A stretch of 64,000 nt of DNA from Desulfosporosinus sp049943955. GTDB lineage: Bacteria; Bacillota; Desulfitobacteriia; Desulfitobacteriales; Desulfitobacteriaceae. Below, piece after piece: positions 49,012 through 57,651 of the stretch (the stretch's first letter is position 1; every line of letters begins with the position of its first letter). The notes under the pieces were generated by a model that saw nothing but the letters and a program-made list of their open reading frames with translations, had not been told where the DNA came from and made no database searches. The stretch spans positions 62,001-126,000 of the forward strand of contig NZ_JBNFTW010000013.1 of the NCBI RefSeq assembly GCF_049943955.1. Direction: 5' to 3'. The position numbers and the translations under genes are program-made.

Positions 49012-51228
49012 ATGGCCAAGATTTTCACATGGGACCAGTTGTTCAGCCGCCGGCAATTTATTAAAGGTGCAGCAGGTACGGTGCTGGGTGCCTCTGCCGG
49101 TCTGGGGCTGCTAGCACCGGATAAAACCTTTGCAGGGTCTTCTTCCTCAATACCGTCAGATTCTGCAGAGAGTAAAGAAATAAAGAAAGTAACTACAATT
49201 TGCGAGCAGTGTGTTTGGCGCTGTGGCGTAATTGCCCGGGTTGAAAATGGTCTTGTCAAGAAATTGGAGGGAAATCCTGATCATCCCAATAATATGGGAA
49301 AGCTTTGCCCACGGGGAAATGCAGGAATCGAAACGTTATACAGCCCTGACCGTATAAAATTTCCTCTTATCCGTGCAGGGGCGCGGGGAAGCGGATTGTG
49401 GCGCAGAGCTTCCTGGGATGAGGCTTTGACGTATACGGCGGAGCAGATAAAAAAGATTAAGGATAAGTATGGGGCCAAAGCCATGATGTTCAACTCCACC
49501 GACAACTTGTCCCAGCCTTTTTTTGAGATCTTGCTCAAAGCTTACGGTACCCCAAACTATGGCACCCAGAGGAGTCTATGCTTCAATGCTATGACCACCG
49601 GTTTTTATTATACGTACGGTGTTCCTCAACCAGGAACGGATTATAAAAACTGCAAGTATATGATCTTTGCGGGCAGAAATCTGGCCGAAGGAATTTCCAA
49701 CAATGAAACCCAGGAAATGATTGAGATGATTGCCAGGGGAACTAAGGTTGTGGTTCTTGATCCGCGTTTCAGCAAAACAGCATCGAAAGCCACAGAATGG
49801 CTGCCGGTGCGCCCGGGAACGGATTCCGCTTTCTTTTTGGCCATCCTGAATGTCATTATTCAAGAAAAACTGTACAATCAGGATTTTATCACTACCTATA
49901 CTCAAGGTTTTGACGACTTAGTCCAGGAAGTCAAGGAATACACGCCGGAATGGGCGGAGAAAAAGTGCGAGATTCCTGCAGCAACAATAGAGAGGATTGC
50001 TCGGGAGTTTGTAGCTGCAGCTCCTGCAGCTATTGCCCATCCGAACTGGCGCACCTCAAATTTTAAGAATTCTTTCCAGACTGAGCGGGCAATTGCGGTC
50101 CTTAATGCCTTAATCGGAAATTGGGCTAAACCGGGGGGACTTATTCCAGATCAGGAAATCAATACGGCCAAGCTTGGCGTTTTATCTCATCCACCCTTTC
50201 CACCGGCCCAGGGAATGCGGCTTGATGGTGTACCCTGGCAGTATCCTCTGGTACCTCTATCCTATGGCGTAATTCAAACTATGCGGGATAATATCTTGAC
50301 CGGCAAACCTTATGAGGCTAAAGGATGGCTGATTTCCCGCCAAAACCCCATTCTCTCTATTCCGGAACGGCAGAAAACCATCAATGCTTTTATGAAGTTG
50401 GATTTTGTTGCGGTTATTGATATCCAAGCCAGTGATACGGCCTATTATGCCGATGTAATTTTGCCTGAATCCAGCTATCTGGAACGTTATGACGGGTTAA
50501 TCCCTATCGGCGACAAAATCTTTATCAGGCAGCCGGTGATTGAGCCCTTATATGACACGAAAAGCAGCTTAATGATTTATAAGGAACTGGCCGACAAATT
50601 AGGCCTCGGTGATTTTCTTCCCTACAAAGATGAGCGTGATCTTTTGGCCAAACAACTTAAACCCTACCCAATCAGCTTAGAGGAGTTAGAGAAGGCAGGC
50701 CATTATGTGGTACCGAATTTCCAAAAGGATTATTCCAAGGACTTTGAATTTCAAACCAGCAGTGGGAAAATTGAATTATCGTCGAGTATTATGGCGCAAA
50801 TGGGCAAAAAGGCGGTGCCCACCTGGGATGAGCCGCCCCGCCCTTCACAAGGCCACTATTATCTATTGACGGGAAAAACTGCACAGCATTCCCAAATGTT
50901 TACGCAGAACAATCGTTGGTTATTGGAAGTTTTTCCAGAAAATCGAGCCTGGCTGCATACTTCGGTGGCTGCAAGGCTTGGGGTTAAGACAGATGACAAG
51001 GTTATTTTGGAAAGTGACGTTGGTAAAGTGACGATTAAAGCCCAGGTTACCGAAGGAATCCGGCCGGACTGCATTTTCATGGTCGGAGGATTCGGTCATG
51101 TCAGCAAAGGGCTTAAATCAGCCTATAAACTAGGAGCAAGCGATTCAGCACTCCATAAGACCGTGACAGATCCACTCTCGGGAGGTTCGGCTTTGAGTGA
51201 GACGTTTGTAACTGTAAGTAAGGCGTAG
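49012..51228 (+). CDS. Tat-exported molybdopterin oxidoreductase, PsrA/PhsA type
   Basis: 738 residues. Tat signal SRRQFIKGAAGTVLG (about 13-27) is followed by the 4Fe-4S motif CEQCVWRCG...LCPRG (about 64-100) and the bis-MGD fold. The Mo ligand is Cys in TQRSLCFNAM near 190. Late MGD-binding segments include TGKTAQHSQMF and VGGFGHVSKG. The length fits thiosulfate/polysulfide/tetrathionate reductases and the adjacent Fe-S and NrfD genes make the usual ABC triad. Substrate cannot be settled by sequence; thiosulfate or polysulfide is favoured by the YeeE neighbours. GGAGG precedes the ATG. Confidence 0.9.
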   Translation: MAKIFTWDQLFSRRQFIKGAAGTVLGASAGLGLLAPDKTFAGSSSSIPSDSAESKEIKKVTTICEQCVWRCGVIARVENGLVKKLEGNPDHPNNMGKLCPRGNAGIETLYSPDRIKFPLIRAGARGSGLWRRASWDEALTYTAEQIKKIKDKYGAKAMMFNSTDNLSQPFFEILLKAYGTPNYGTQRSLCFNAMTTGFYYTYGVPQPGTDYKNCKYMIFAGRNLAEGISNNETQEMIEMIARGTKVVVLDPRFSKTASKATEWLPVRPGTDSAFFLAILNVIIQEKLYNQDFITTYTQGFDDLVQEVKEYTPEWAEKKCEIPAATIERIAREFVAAAPAAIAHPNWRTSNFKNSFQTERAIAVLNALIGNWAKPGGLIPDQEINTAKLGVLSHPPFPPAQGMRLDGVPWQYPLVPLSYGVIQTMRDNILTGKPYEAKGWLISRQNPILSIPERQKTINAFMKLDFVAVIDIQASDTAYYADVILPESSYLERYDGLIPIGDKIFIRQPVIEPLYDTKSSLMIYKELADKLGLGDFLPYKDERDLLAKQLKPYPISLEELEKAGHYVVPNFQKDYSKDFEFQTSSGKIELSSSIMAQMGKKAVPTWDEPPRPSQGHYYLLTGKTAQHSQMFTQNNRWLLEVFPENRAWLHTSVAARLGVKTDDKVILESDVGKVTIKAQVTEGIRPDCIFMVGGFGHVSKGLKSAYKLGASDSALHKTVTDPLSGGSALSETFVTVSKA

Positions 51229-51239
51229 GAGGGAAAACT

Positions 51240-51815
51240 ATGACAGTTCGTATGGGATTTGTCATTATCACTTCGCGCTGTATCGACTGTGATGCCTGTA
51301 TGGTCGCGTGCCGCGCCGAAAATGACGTACCCCTTGGAAAAACACGCAATTGGGTCAAAAGTAGTGGTGTTCAAGGTGAATTTCCCAAGGTTAAAGAAGT
51401 TTTTCAACCCGGAAATTGCATGCATTGTGAGCACCCTCCCTGCGTTTCGGTATGTCCCACAGGTGCGTCCCAAAAACGCGCCGATGGTATTGTCATTGTT
51501 GAAAACAGTAAATGTATCGGGTGCAAATATTGTATTACTGCTTGTCCCTATGATGCTCGTTTTGCCAATCCGGAGACAGGCAAAGCTGATAAATGTACGT
51601 TTTGTTTGCAGCGCTTGGAGAAAGGCTTAAAACCGGCCTGCGTCCAAACTTGTTTGGGAAAATCACGGCACGCCGGTGATCTCAATGACCCGGAGAGTGT
51701 TGCAGCCAAATTAATTGCTAAATACCCAAGTCGTCAGTTGCTGACGTATGTGGGAACCGGCCCAAATATTTATTATATTGATGATGTCGTTCCGGAAATA
51801 CCTGAGGGCAAATAA
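51240..51815 (+). CDS. Four-cluster 4Fe-4S electron-transfer subunit (PsrB/PhsB type)
   Basis: 191 residues. Four ferredoxin-type clusters are visible: CIDCDACMVAC, CMHCEHPPCVSVCP, CIGCKYCITACPYDARF and CTFCLQ...CVQTC. It carries electrons between the molybdenum subunit and the NrfD-type membrane subunit. No signal peptide is present, so export would be by hitch-hiking with the Tat substrate. It starts 12 bases after the catalytic gene with GGAGGG upstream. Confidence 0.93.
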   Translation: MTVRMGFVIITSRCIDCDACMVACRAENDVPLGKTRNWVKSSGVQGEFPKVKEVFQPGNCMHCEHPPCVSVCPTGASQKRADGIVIVENSKCIGCKYCITACPYDARFANPETGKADKCTFCLQRLEKGLKPACVQTCLGKSRHAGDLNDPESVAAKLIAKYPSRQLLTYVGTGPNIYYIDDVVPEIPEGK

Positions 51816-51835
51816 GGGCGAAGGAGGGATTGCAT

Positions 51836-52732
51836 GTGGAAATAACCTGGGGCTTATTAATTGTTATTTACCTCTTTACGGCAGGGGTGAGTGCAGGAGC
51901 TATGATTACCTCGAACCTGACCTTGCTTTTGGGCGGTAAAGATTTTGAAAGGGTTGGCCGTTGGGGGGCATTTATTTCACCCTTTCCAATTTCTTTAGGG
52001 CTGGGTGTCTTGTTACTCGATTTAGGAAGTCCTTTTAACTTCTATCGTTTATTTATGACGTTGCAGGTTCGCTCTCCCATGTCTTATGGGAGTTGGGCGA
52101 TTCTTTTCTTCACTTTGCTGAGTGTTGCCTATCTTTACCTTTGGCTGCCTCAGAAGCTGCAAATTGTCGGGGAAACTAAAGCTCTGGAACAATGGAAAAA
52201 AAGATTGGCTAAAATAATTCCTTTCTTGGCGGTAGGTGTGGCCTCCTATACAGGTCTTCTTCTCAATGCTGCCGCACGTCCCTTGTGGGCTGCTCCCCTG
52301 CTGCCGGTGCTTTTTTTAGTATCTGCTTTGTCTACCGGGGTGGCTGCTGTAATTTTTATCTCAGCGATTACTCCCTGGCAGCGGGCCAGGCAGGGGGAAC
52401 TGCACTTATTGACTAAAGTGGATGCTTTGCTCATCGTTTTAGAATGTTTTATACTATTAGCGATGATAGTGATGGGCAGGTTAAGTTCTCTCAGTGTTGC
52501 AGAGGCCTTCGGGAGTATGATCTACGGACAATTTGCCTTTGTTTTTTGGATTTTGATCGTAGGCTTGGGGCTGTTAGTTCCTTTTTCCCTGGAGTACTTG
52601 GAATTGAAAGAGAAATTTTCAGTTCGCTGGACACTGCCTGTGACCATCGGCAGCAGTTTCCTCGTTCTTTTTGGCGGATTTTTTGTCCGCTATATCATAA
52701 CTTATGCCGGGCAGTTGAGCCGTTGGTTTTAG
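51836..52732 (+). CDS. NrfD/PsrC-type membrane subunit
   Basis: 298 residues from GTG 51836, chosen since AAGGAGGG ends seven bases before; TTG 51830 would leave no spacing. Eight or nine membrane helices are visible with the family start TWGLLIVIYLFTAGVSAGA and DLGSPFNFYRLF near 65. It is the quinone-reactive integral membrane partner of PsrA/B. It completes the Psr triad and precedes a Rieske gene by 48 bases. Confidence 0.9.
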   Translation: MEITWGLLIVIYLFTAGVSAGAMITSNLTLLLGGKDFERVGRWGAFISPFPISLGLGVLLLDLGSPFNFYRLFMTLQVRSPMSYGSWAILFFTLLSVAYLYLWLPQKLQIVGETKALEQWKKRLAKIIPFLAVGVASYTGLLLNAAARPLWAAPLLPVLFLVSALSTGVAAVIFISAITPWQRARQGELHLLTKVDALLIVLECFILLAMIVMGRLSSLSVAEAFGSMIYGQFAFVFWILIVGLGLLVPFSLEYLELKEKFSVRWTLPVTIGSSFLVLFGGFFVRYIITYAGQLSRWF

Positions 52733-52780
52733 ACGATTCCGGGATTTTGATCTGAGCGAAGAAGGAAGGGCTGAAAAAGG

Positions 52781-53233
52781 ATGGCTGGGCAAATAGAGTG
52801 CTCGCGACGGACAGTATTGCGCTTTGCTTGGGCTGGAATGGTTGCGGTGGGTGCCTTGAGTGTCAAACCTCTTGTTGACTATCTGACAAGTAAAGAAGAT
52901 CAGCCGCGCACGCCCTTGGTAGCCTATGAAAAGAGCCTCACAGCAAAAACGGATTGGCAGCATGTACCCAATTCACGTGTTTGGGTTAAGAGGGATGATC
53001 AAGGCATTGCTGCTTTAGTTGCGACCTGTACCCACCTGGGCTGCGAAGTAACGTATCATCCGGAAAGAAAACAATGGTTGTGCCCCTGCCATGGCAGTAT
53101 TTACGACACAGAAGGCAGGCCTGTAGCAGGGCCTGCCCCTAAAGCCTTGCCAAGAGCAGCTGTGGAACGAAAGGCGGATGGATCCTTGATCATTAATACG
53201 GAGAAGCAAGTTGGATTGGATGCGCGCCTATGA
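52781..53233 (+). CDS. Rieske iron-sulfur protein
   Basis: 150 residues. An N-terminal Tat-like signal/anchor (SRRTVLRFAWAGMVAVGAL, about 7-25) is followed by a Rieske fold with CTHLGCE (near 85) and CPCHGS (near 104) binding the 2Fe-2S cluster, and the proline loop GPAPKALP. It works with the cytochrome b encoded next as in bc/b6f complexes. Its stop overlaps the cytochrome b start in ATGA. Confidence 0.93.
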   Translation: MAGQIECSRRTVLRFAWAGMVAVGALSVKPLVDYLTSKEDQPRTPLVAYEKSLTAKTDWQHVPNSRVWVKRDDQGIAALVATCTHLGCEVTYHPERKQWLCPCHGSIYDTEGRPVAGPAPKALPRAAVERKADGSLIINTEKQVGLDARL

Positions 53234-53850
53234 AGGATAATTTTGTTAATCACCTGCGGCCGAGATTTATCTCAGAGCGGGCACTTTCGGTCTACTACAC
53301 CTTTTGCCTCGGTGGGCTGTCGTTTTTGGCCTTTCTAATGCTTGGAATTACAGGGATTCTTTTAATGTTTCACTATCAACCTGGTGCAAGTTCAGGTTTC
53401 AGCAGTGTTCTAACGATTGGGTCGGTAATTCCGTACGGGTCCGTCATTAGAAATCTGCATTATTGGTCGGCACAACTTATGGTTGTGACCGTTAGCCTGC
53501 ACATGGTCAGAGTCGTCTGGACTCATTCCTACAAGCCTCCGAAGCAGCTCAATTGGCTCGTTGGTGTCGGACTGCTGGTGCTTGTTTTGGTTTTGGATTT
53601 TACGGGTTTCCTGCTGATTGGTTCCCAAGAAAGCGGTGCAGCGGCAACGGTTGCTGACAATCTGCTAAAACAAATTCCGGGTTTAGGCACAGCCCTGGCG
53701 CAGATTGCCTTAGGCGAACCGACTGCTTTAAGCGGCAGCACTTTGGTTGTTTATGTCTGGCATTGTGTGGCCTTGCCCTTGGCAGCGTTCTGGCTGCAGC
53801 TCTATCATTTTTGGCGGATCCGCCGTGACGGCGGAGTACGCCCTCTCTAG
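53230..53850 (+). CDS. Cytochrome b6-type subunit
   Basis: 206 residues with four membrane helices. Heme-ligand histidines are in LHYWSAQLMVVTVSLHMVRVVW (near 75-96) and in YVWHCVALPLAAFWLQLYHFWR near the C-terminus. This is the b6-type N-terminal half of cytochrome b, bearing both hemes. It starts within the Rieske stop. The operon thus adds a bc-type complex to the Psr triad. Confidence 0.9.
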   Translation: MKDNFVNHLRPRFISERALSVYYTFCLGGLSFLAFLMLGITGILLMFHYQPGASSGFSSVLTIGSVIPYGSVIRNLHYWSAQLMVVTVSLHMVRVVWTHSYKPPKQLNWLVGVGLLVLVLVLDFTGFLLIGSQESGAAATVADNLLKQIPGLGTALAQIALGEPTALSGSTLVVYVWHCVALPLAAFWLQLYHFWRIRRDGGVRPL

Positions 53851-53867
53851 GGAGGGAGATAGCTAAA

Positions 53868-54239
53868 ATGGCTCGTTCACCTATTAATCAGCTTAAGGAT
53901 AACGAGGGAATAGCCGCCCTTATTTTTCTGATCCTTTGCACTCTTTTGGCTTTTAAAGTTTCGCCTGGCGTGGGAACGAGCAATTTGGCTCCGGCAGTTT
54001 CTCATGCGGCAGCCCCCTGGATCTTTGGGCCTTTTCAAATACTGCTTTTGTATCTTCCTCCTTGGCTGGGGGCTTTACTCGTTCCAGCCTTAATCCTCGT
54101 TGGTCTGGTCGCTGTGCCCTGGATTGCTCACTATTGGGGGGATACTTGGGGGAGAGGGATTTTCAGCGCTCTTTTCAGTCTGGTCCTTGTCCTCCTCTTC
54201 TGGTTTATGGTGAAAGAATTGTGGTGGAGTCACTTATGA
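53868..54239 (+). CDS. Subunit-IV-like membrane protein
   Basis: 123 residues with three membrane segments (about 17-32, 57-82, 98-117) and SHAAAPWIFGPFQILLLYLP, which resembles the PEWYF-type quinol-site region of b6f subunit IV with the motif replaced (APWIF). It probably supplies the quinol-oxidation site helices of the cytochrome b. It is coupled to the multiheme gene by a four-base overlap. Confidence 0.7.
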   Translation: MARSPINQLKDNEGIAALIFLILCTLLAFKVSPGVGTSNLAPAVSHAAAPWIFGPFQILLLYLPPWLGALLVPALILVGLVAVPWIAHYWGDTWGRGIFSALFSLVLVLLFWFMVKELWWSHL

Positions 54240-55735
54240 AGAAAGCTTTGATCTTAGCGGGTCTTTTTCTCGGTCTAATTGTTTTGATTCTCATTATTCA
54301 AGGCAGCACTCCGGATTGGGCTTACTATCAACGGGAGTATTTTCAAGAACAGGCAGCAAACTTGCAAGCGCAATTAAGTTTAACGAAAGATAAGGCGAAG
54401 AAAACTCAGCTGCAGCAAGAAATGAAAAGCTTTAAAAATCGCAAGCCTGAAATTATTGACTTGGTGCTTCCCAACGGGAACGTTGAGCGCTGCCAAACCT
54501 GTCACATCGGCATCGAGGAAATTTCCAGCTCTCATCCCAGTAATACCCTTGGCTGTGTTGTTTGCCACGGAGGGAATGCTCTCTCTTTGGACAAAGCAAC
54601 GGCTCATGCACAAATGTATGGAGGAGGGCACCCGGGTTCCTTGAACGCAGTTTCTTTAAGCTGCGGAGGAACGGCTGAGAATGGGATGGCTTGTCACTCC
54701 GGCAATCAGGAAGCGGCGAAAAATGAAGTCGATCTCGTGAAAACGTCGATTATGTCCACAAAGGCCGGCGAGCTCAGTGTTGTACGCCGGATGTTCGGAT
54801 TTGATAAAACGAATGAGGTGCCGGGACTTGTCAAGGGGCAGTCAGCAGTGCTTTATCCCAATCCCCTGCAAGGACAGCCCAATCAGAAAGCGTTTCAGCA
54901 GAACTGTCTCAATCAATGTCATCAAAACGGAGGGGAAATTTCTGCTTTCTCGACTTCCAATCATGGTTCTCCTCAGGGCAGCCAAACCGGCGCGAAATCT
55001 CAAACAGAGAAGACGATTCCAGCAAATGGCTGTGAGGTATGTCATGTTTTAACCAATCCTCAGCATACCTATGTTGGGGCAGATACCGCCATGCGTTCCG
55101 CTGCTTTTGGCTGGGGGATGACCCACAGCTTGACAACCCAGATTCCTTATACCCAGTGCAACCAGTGTCATAATCAAGGGAACCATGATCCGTTGAAAAT
55201 GAGTTTTGCCTTTCGCTCGGATATGACCAAAGTCATGAGTGACTGGAAATCCGGAGACACCAATTATCTGGACCGTGTCAAGGATTATTACTTGCCTGGG
55301 GAAGTCTTTGCCCAATGTGAAGTCAGTTTGGACTGCATTGATTGTCATACTCGGCAAGACGTCATGGGAGACAACTTACTCCATACCTCACAATATGAGG
55401 CTGTTCACCTCCAATGCCAGGATTGTCATGGTACCAAAGAATCTCTTCCTAAGACCAAGAAAATTTTGAACCCTAAGGACTTAGCCTTTGAAGAACAACT
55501 GACGAATCCTAAGTTTCCGGCCCTGAAACTTGGGGATGAGATTCTTATTACGGGAAAAGGGGAGGAATTGCCCTTTATCCGCCATGAAGGAAATAGTTGG
55601 CTGCAGACCAGCCGGGTCACAGGCAAAACCTTTACTATTCCGATAGTGTATGGAAGCAGCTGTCAGCAATCATTGCTGGAACAAGGGGCAGACTCCTGTC
55701 ATAAATGTCATGACCGGAGCGCAGCACATCCTTAA
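54236..55735 (+). CDS. Multiheme cytochrome c
   Basis: 499 residues from ATG 54236 (overlap ATGA with the previous stop; the frame runs open upstream but has no start with support). One N-terminal membrane anchor (about 2-22) and a short coiled stretch precede seven canonical CxxCH sites (CQTCH, CVVCH, CEVCH, CNQCH, CIDCH, CQDCH, CHKCH). Two more possible sites have unusual spacing: CLNQCH (three residues between Cys) and a Cys nine residues before ACH in SCGGTAENGMACH. It is the extracytoplasmic electron acceptor of the Rieske/b complex or links it to the Psr enzyme. It ends the operon. Confidence 0.88.
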   Translation: MKKALILAGLFLGLIVLILIIQGSTPDWAYYQREYFQEQAANLQAQLSLTKDKAKKTQLQQEMKSFKNRKPEIIDLVLPNGNVERCQTCHIGIEEISSSHPSNTLGCVVCHGGNALSLDKATAHAQMYGGGHPGSLNAVSLSCGGTAENGMACHSGNQEAAKNEVDLVKTSIMSTKAGELSVVRRMFGFDKTNEVPGLVKGQSAVLYPNPLQGQPNQKAFQQNCLNQCHQNGGEISAFSTSNHGSPQGSQTGAKSQTEKTIPANGCEVCHVLTNPQHTYVGADTAMRSAAFGWGMTHSLTTQIPYTQCNQCHNQGNHDPLKMSFAFRSDMTKVMSDWKSGDTNYLDRVKDYYLPGEVFAQCEVSLDCIDCHTRQDVMGDNLLHTSQYEAVHLQCQDCHGTKESLPKTKKILNPKDLAFEEQLTNPKFPALKLGDEILITGKGEELPFIRHEGNSWLQTSRVTGKTFTIPIVYGSSCQQSLLEQGADSCHKCHDRSAAHP

Positions 55736-55758
55736 GAGGATCTTCTGTCGAGGGTTAT

Positions 55759-55862
55759 AGTGAACTCGTTCAGACTAAAGCTGAAAATTGGGGCTTCGGG
55801 GACTTTACTCCCACCGAAGCAAGGTATGGGAACCATTCCCACTTGTCGAAGAGAGAGTCTTA
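55759..55862 (+). repeat. Dispersed structured repeat, copy 3
   Basis: Begins AGTGAACTCGTTCAGAC. It holds the hairpin GCTTCGGGGA / TCCCACCGAAGC (one bulge) and GCAAGGTATGGGAACCATTCCC as in the other copies. It ends the plus-strand sulfur operon, whose start is marked by copy 2. Confidence 0.6.
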
Positions 55863-55946
55863 TGATAAAAACACAGAGGCTATGAATGTATCTTCTATTC
55901 ATAACCCCTGTGTTTTATTTGTTATTGTCCTCCTCAAAGGAAAGGT

Positions 55947-56810
55947 TCATAGGCTTTTCTGGCAATTCACTGCTAAGATCGACATCCGTAGCCGGAACAT
56001 TTTTGTAACGATGTCAAAGGAAACGTTATCCATCCATAATTCCCCTGTGCCGCTGAGCAACATACCGATATTGATAATGGCGCTGTTATTTGGTACATCT
56101 AGTACAACCGAATAATGGTTCCAGTCTGTATCGCCCGTTACGGGGCGGTTTTGCATATTATCGATTTTGATCACATTCGCGGTTATGTTGTCAATCCTCA
56201 TCCATAGTCCACCCCAGCCTGTAACACCTTTCGCTTTGATAAAGCCGGATAGACGCACTCTTTTTCCAATATAGTTTTTTGCTTTAAATTGTTGCATGAC
56301 CGTATAATAGTCACCTGTCTCCAATTCTGTACTGGTGCTTTTTAAAACGACCGATTTTGTTCCTTTGAAAAAAACTTCTCGGTCAAATCCAGCTTCAAAT
56401 TTCCCTGGAGCCGTTCCTGTTACGATCCATCCGGGAATCTGCTGATTGGTTTGCATATCGTTCACCTCATTTATACTTACTAAATGGTTTATTGCACGGC
56501 GGTATTTTCCAGGGGGAAGCGCGTATACCTTCTTAAATGCTCTTGTAAAGGCCTCTTGAGATTCAAAACGACAATAGAGAGCAATGTCCATAATACTAAA
56601 CTTCGATGACAGAAGAAGTTTTGCCGCCATAGTCAACCGGCGGCTTTGAATATGCTCCTTCAACCCCAAGCCGATCTCGCGCTTAAAAATGCGTATAAAG
56701 TGATATTTTGAAAATCCGGAGACTTTTACAATCTCATCTAAAGAGAGCTTCTCGCAGAGATGTTCTTCAATGTACGTAATGGTGTCCTGAATACTTTGAG
56801 AATAGTTCAT
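55947..56810 (-). CDS. AraC-family regulator with beta-rich C-terminal domain
   Basis: 287 residues. Unusually for the family the double helix-turn-helix is N-terminal (about 1-105: SLDEIVKVSGFSKYHFIRIFKRE, SIMDIALYCRFESQEAFTRAFKK). The rest (about 120-275) looks like a jelly-roll with alternating strands (GDYYTVMQQFKAKNYIGKR, LWMDNVSFDI), comparable to carbohydrate-binding or effector domains. The ligand is unknown. The gene has AGGAGGAGC upstream of the ATG. It is convergent with the sulfur operon and divergent from the FmdB operon. Confidence 0.8.
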   Translation of the reverse strand: MNYSQSIQDTITYIEEHLCEKLSLDEIVKVSGFSKYHFIRIFKREIGLGLKEHIQSRRLTMAAKLLLSSKFSIMDIALYCRFESQEAFTRAFKKVYALPPGKYRRAINHLVSINEVNDMQTNQQIPGWIVTGTAPGKFEAGFDREVFFKGTKSVVLKSTSTELETGDYYTVMQQFKAKNYIGKRVRLSGFIKAKGVTGWGGLWMRIDNITANVIKIDNMQNRPVTGDTDWNHYSVVLDVPNNSAIINIGMLLSGTGELWMDNVSFDIVTKMFRLRMSILAVNCQKSL

Positions 56811-56985
56811 AGGCTGCTCCTCCTAAAGGATAGTATAGTACAAATTAGAAGATTTTTTTTGACTTATATTGCGCAAATTGTATTGCCTGCCAGCCCTTAA
56901 GTTTGGCTTGTCTTTTAGCAGGAGACCTTTAGCAAGTAAATAATTTGCAATAAATATCGGATTCGTAGAAAGAAATCCCAACGGG

Positions 56986-57014
56986 TTGACAAATCAGTGA
57001 TATGCGAATATATT
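56986..57014 (+). promoter_or_regulatory. Sigma-A promoter of the FmdB-ferredoxin operon
   Basis: TTGACA, 17-base spacer, TATATT; near-consensus. The CsoR/CstR-type palindrome begins 12 bases downstream. Confidence 0.8.
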
Positions 57015-57025
57015 GGAATTATAAA

Positions 57026-57042
57026 ATACCCTAGCGGGGTAT
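57026..57042. promoter_or_regulatory. Putative CsoR/CstR operator
   Basis: ATACCCTAGCGGGGTAT has perfect 6-base arms (ATACCC / GGGTAT) around five bases. It lies over the expected transcription start. The pattern equals the operator type of CsoR-family repressors, and a related palindrome precedes the sulfur operon. The rest of the 56811-57177 gap holds no other clear feature. Confidence 0.65.
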
Positions 57043-57177
57043 AAGGGATAAAGATAAGATTGCTGTGTTTGCATCACAAAAAGAGCCAGGAGCCAAGGGT
57101 CGAGCTTCTGAATATGGGGTTTGGAGCTGGGCAAAGCAGTAATTATGAACTAAAGCCAATTAGGAGGATTGAAGACG

Positions 57178-57384
57178 ATGCCAAGTTATGATTTAATCTG
57201 CCAGACATGTAATCATAAGTTTTCCGTCTTTTGCAGCATAAGCCAAAAAGACGGGCAAGTATGTCCAGTATGCGGAAGTGACCAAATTAAACAGCGGTTT
57301 ACTACAATTAATGTTATGGGGAAAAGCTCGAGTGGAGGATCTTCTGCAGGCGGCTCAAGCTCTGGACCTCAACGCTTTGGCTGA
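57178..57384 (+). CDS. FmdB-family zinc-ribbon protein
   Basis: 68 residues from ATG 57178 (AGGAGG ten bases upstream; TTG 57169 would leave no spacing). It holds one zinc ribbon, CQTC...CPVC, with the MPSYDLIC start of the FmdB family, and a Gly/Ser-rich tail. FmdB proteins are named for a formamidase operon regulator, but most have no proven role. First gene behind the palindromic operator. Confidence 0.85.
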   Translation: MPSYDLICQTCNHKFSVFCSISQKDGQVCPVCGSDQIKQRFTTINVMGKSSSGGSSAGGSSSGPQRFG

Positions 57385-57447
57385 GCAGGATGCTAAGGAG
57401 GAACCGGGTGTTCCTTTCATAAAGCGGGAATAAGGAGGAGAAAAGGA

Positions 57448-57651
57448 ATGTCAGCGTATATCTTGGAAAAACTTTGCCGGGGGTGCAAGCGCTGTGTCAA
57501 TACCTGTCCCGAACAGGCCATTGCCATGTTGTCACATTTGGCAGTGGTAGATCCTAAGAAATGTGTGGAATGTGAAGCTTGCATGGAAGCTTGCATGCAT
57601 GGTGCTATTACCTTTGTGGAGGCAGGGGAGATGAAGATTAATGGCGGATAA
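57448..57651 (+). CDS. 2x4Fe-4S ferredoxin
   Basis: 67 residues with CRGCKRCVNTCP and CVECEACMEACM. The last motif has Met where Pro is usual. It is a low-potential electron carrier. AAGGAGGAG lies upstream of the ATG. Its 3' end overlaps the next gene by 11 bases. It may donate electrons to the atypical thioredoxin reductase at 58620, though a terminator lies between. Confidence 0.88.
   Translation: MSAYILEKLCRGCKRCVNTCPEQAIAMLSHLAVVDPKKCVECEACMEACMHGAITFVEAGEMKINGG

Noticed and set aside
54062..54235. 58-residue upstream extension of the multiheme cytochrome
   Set aside because: It overlaps the subunit-IV gene in another frame and lacks a start with a ribosome site; ATG 54236 begins a normal membrane anchor.
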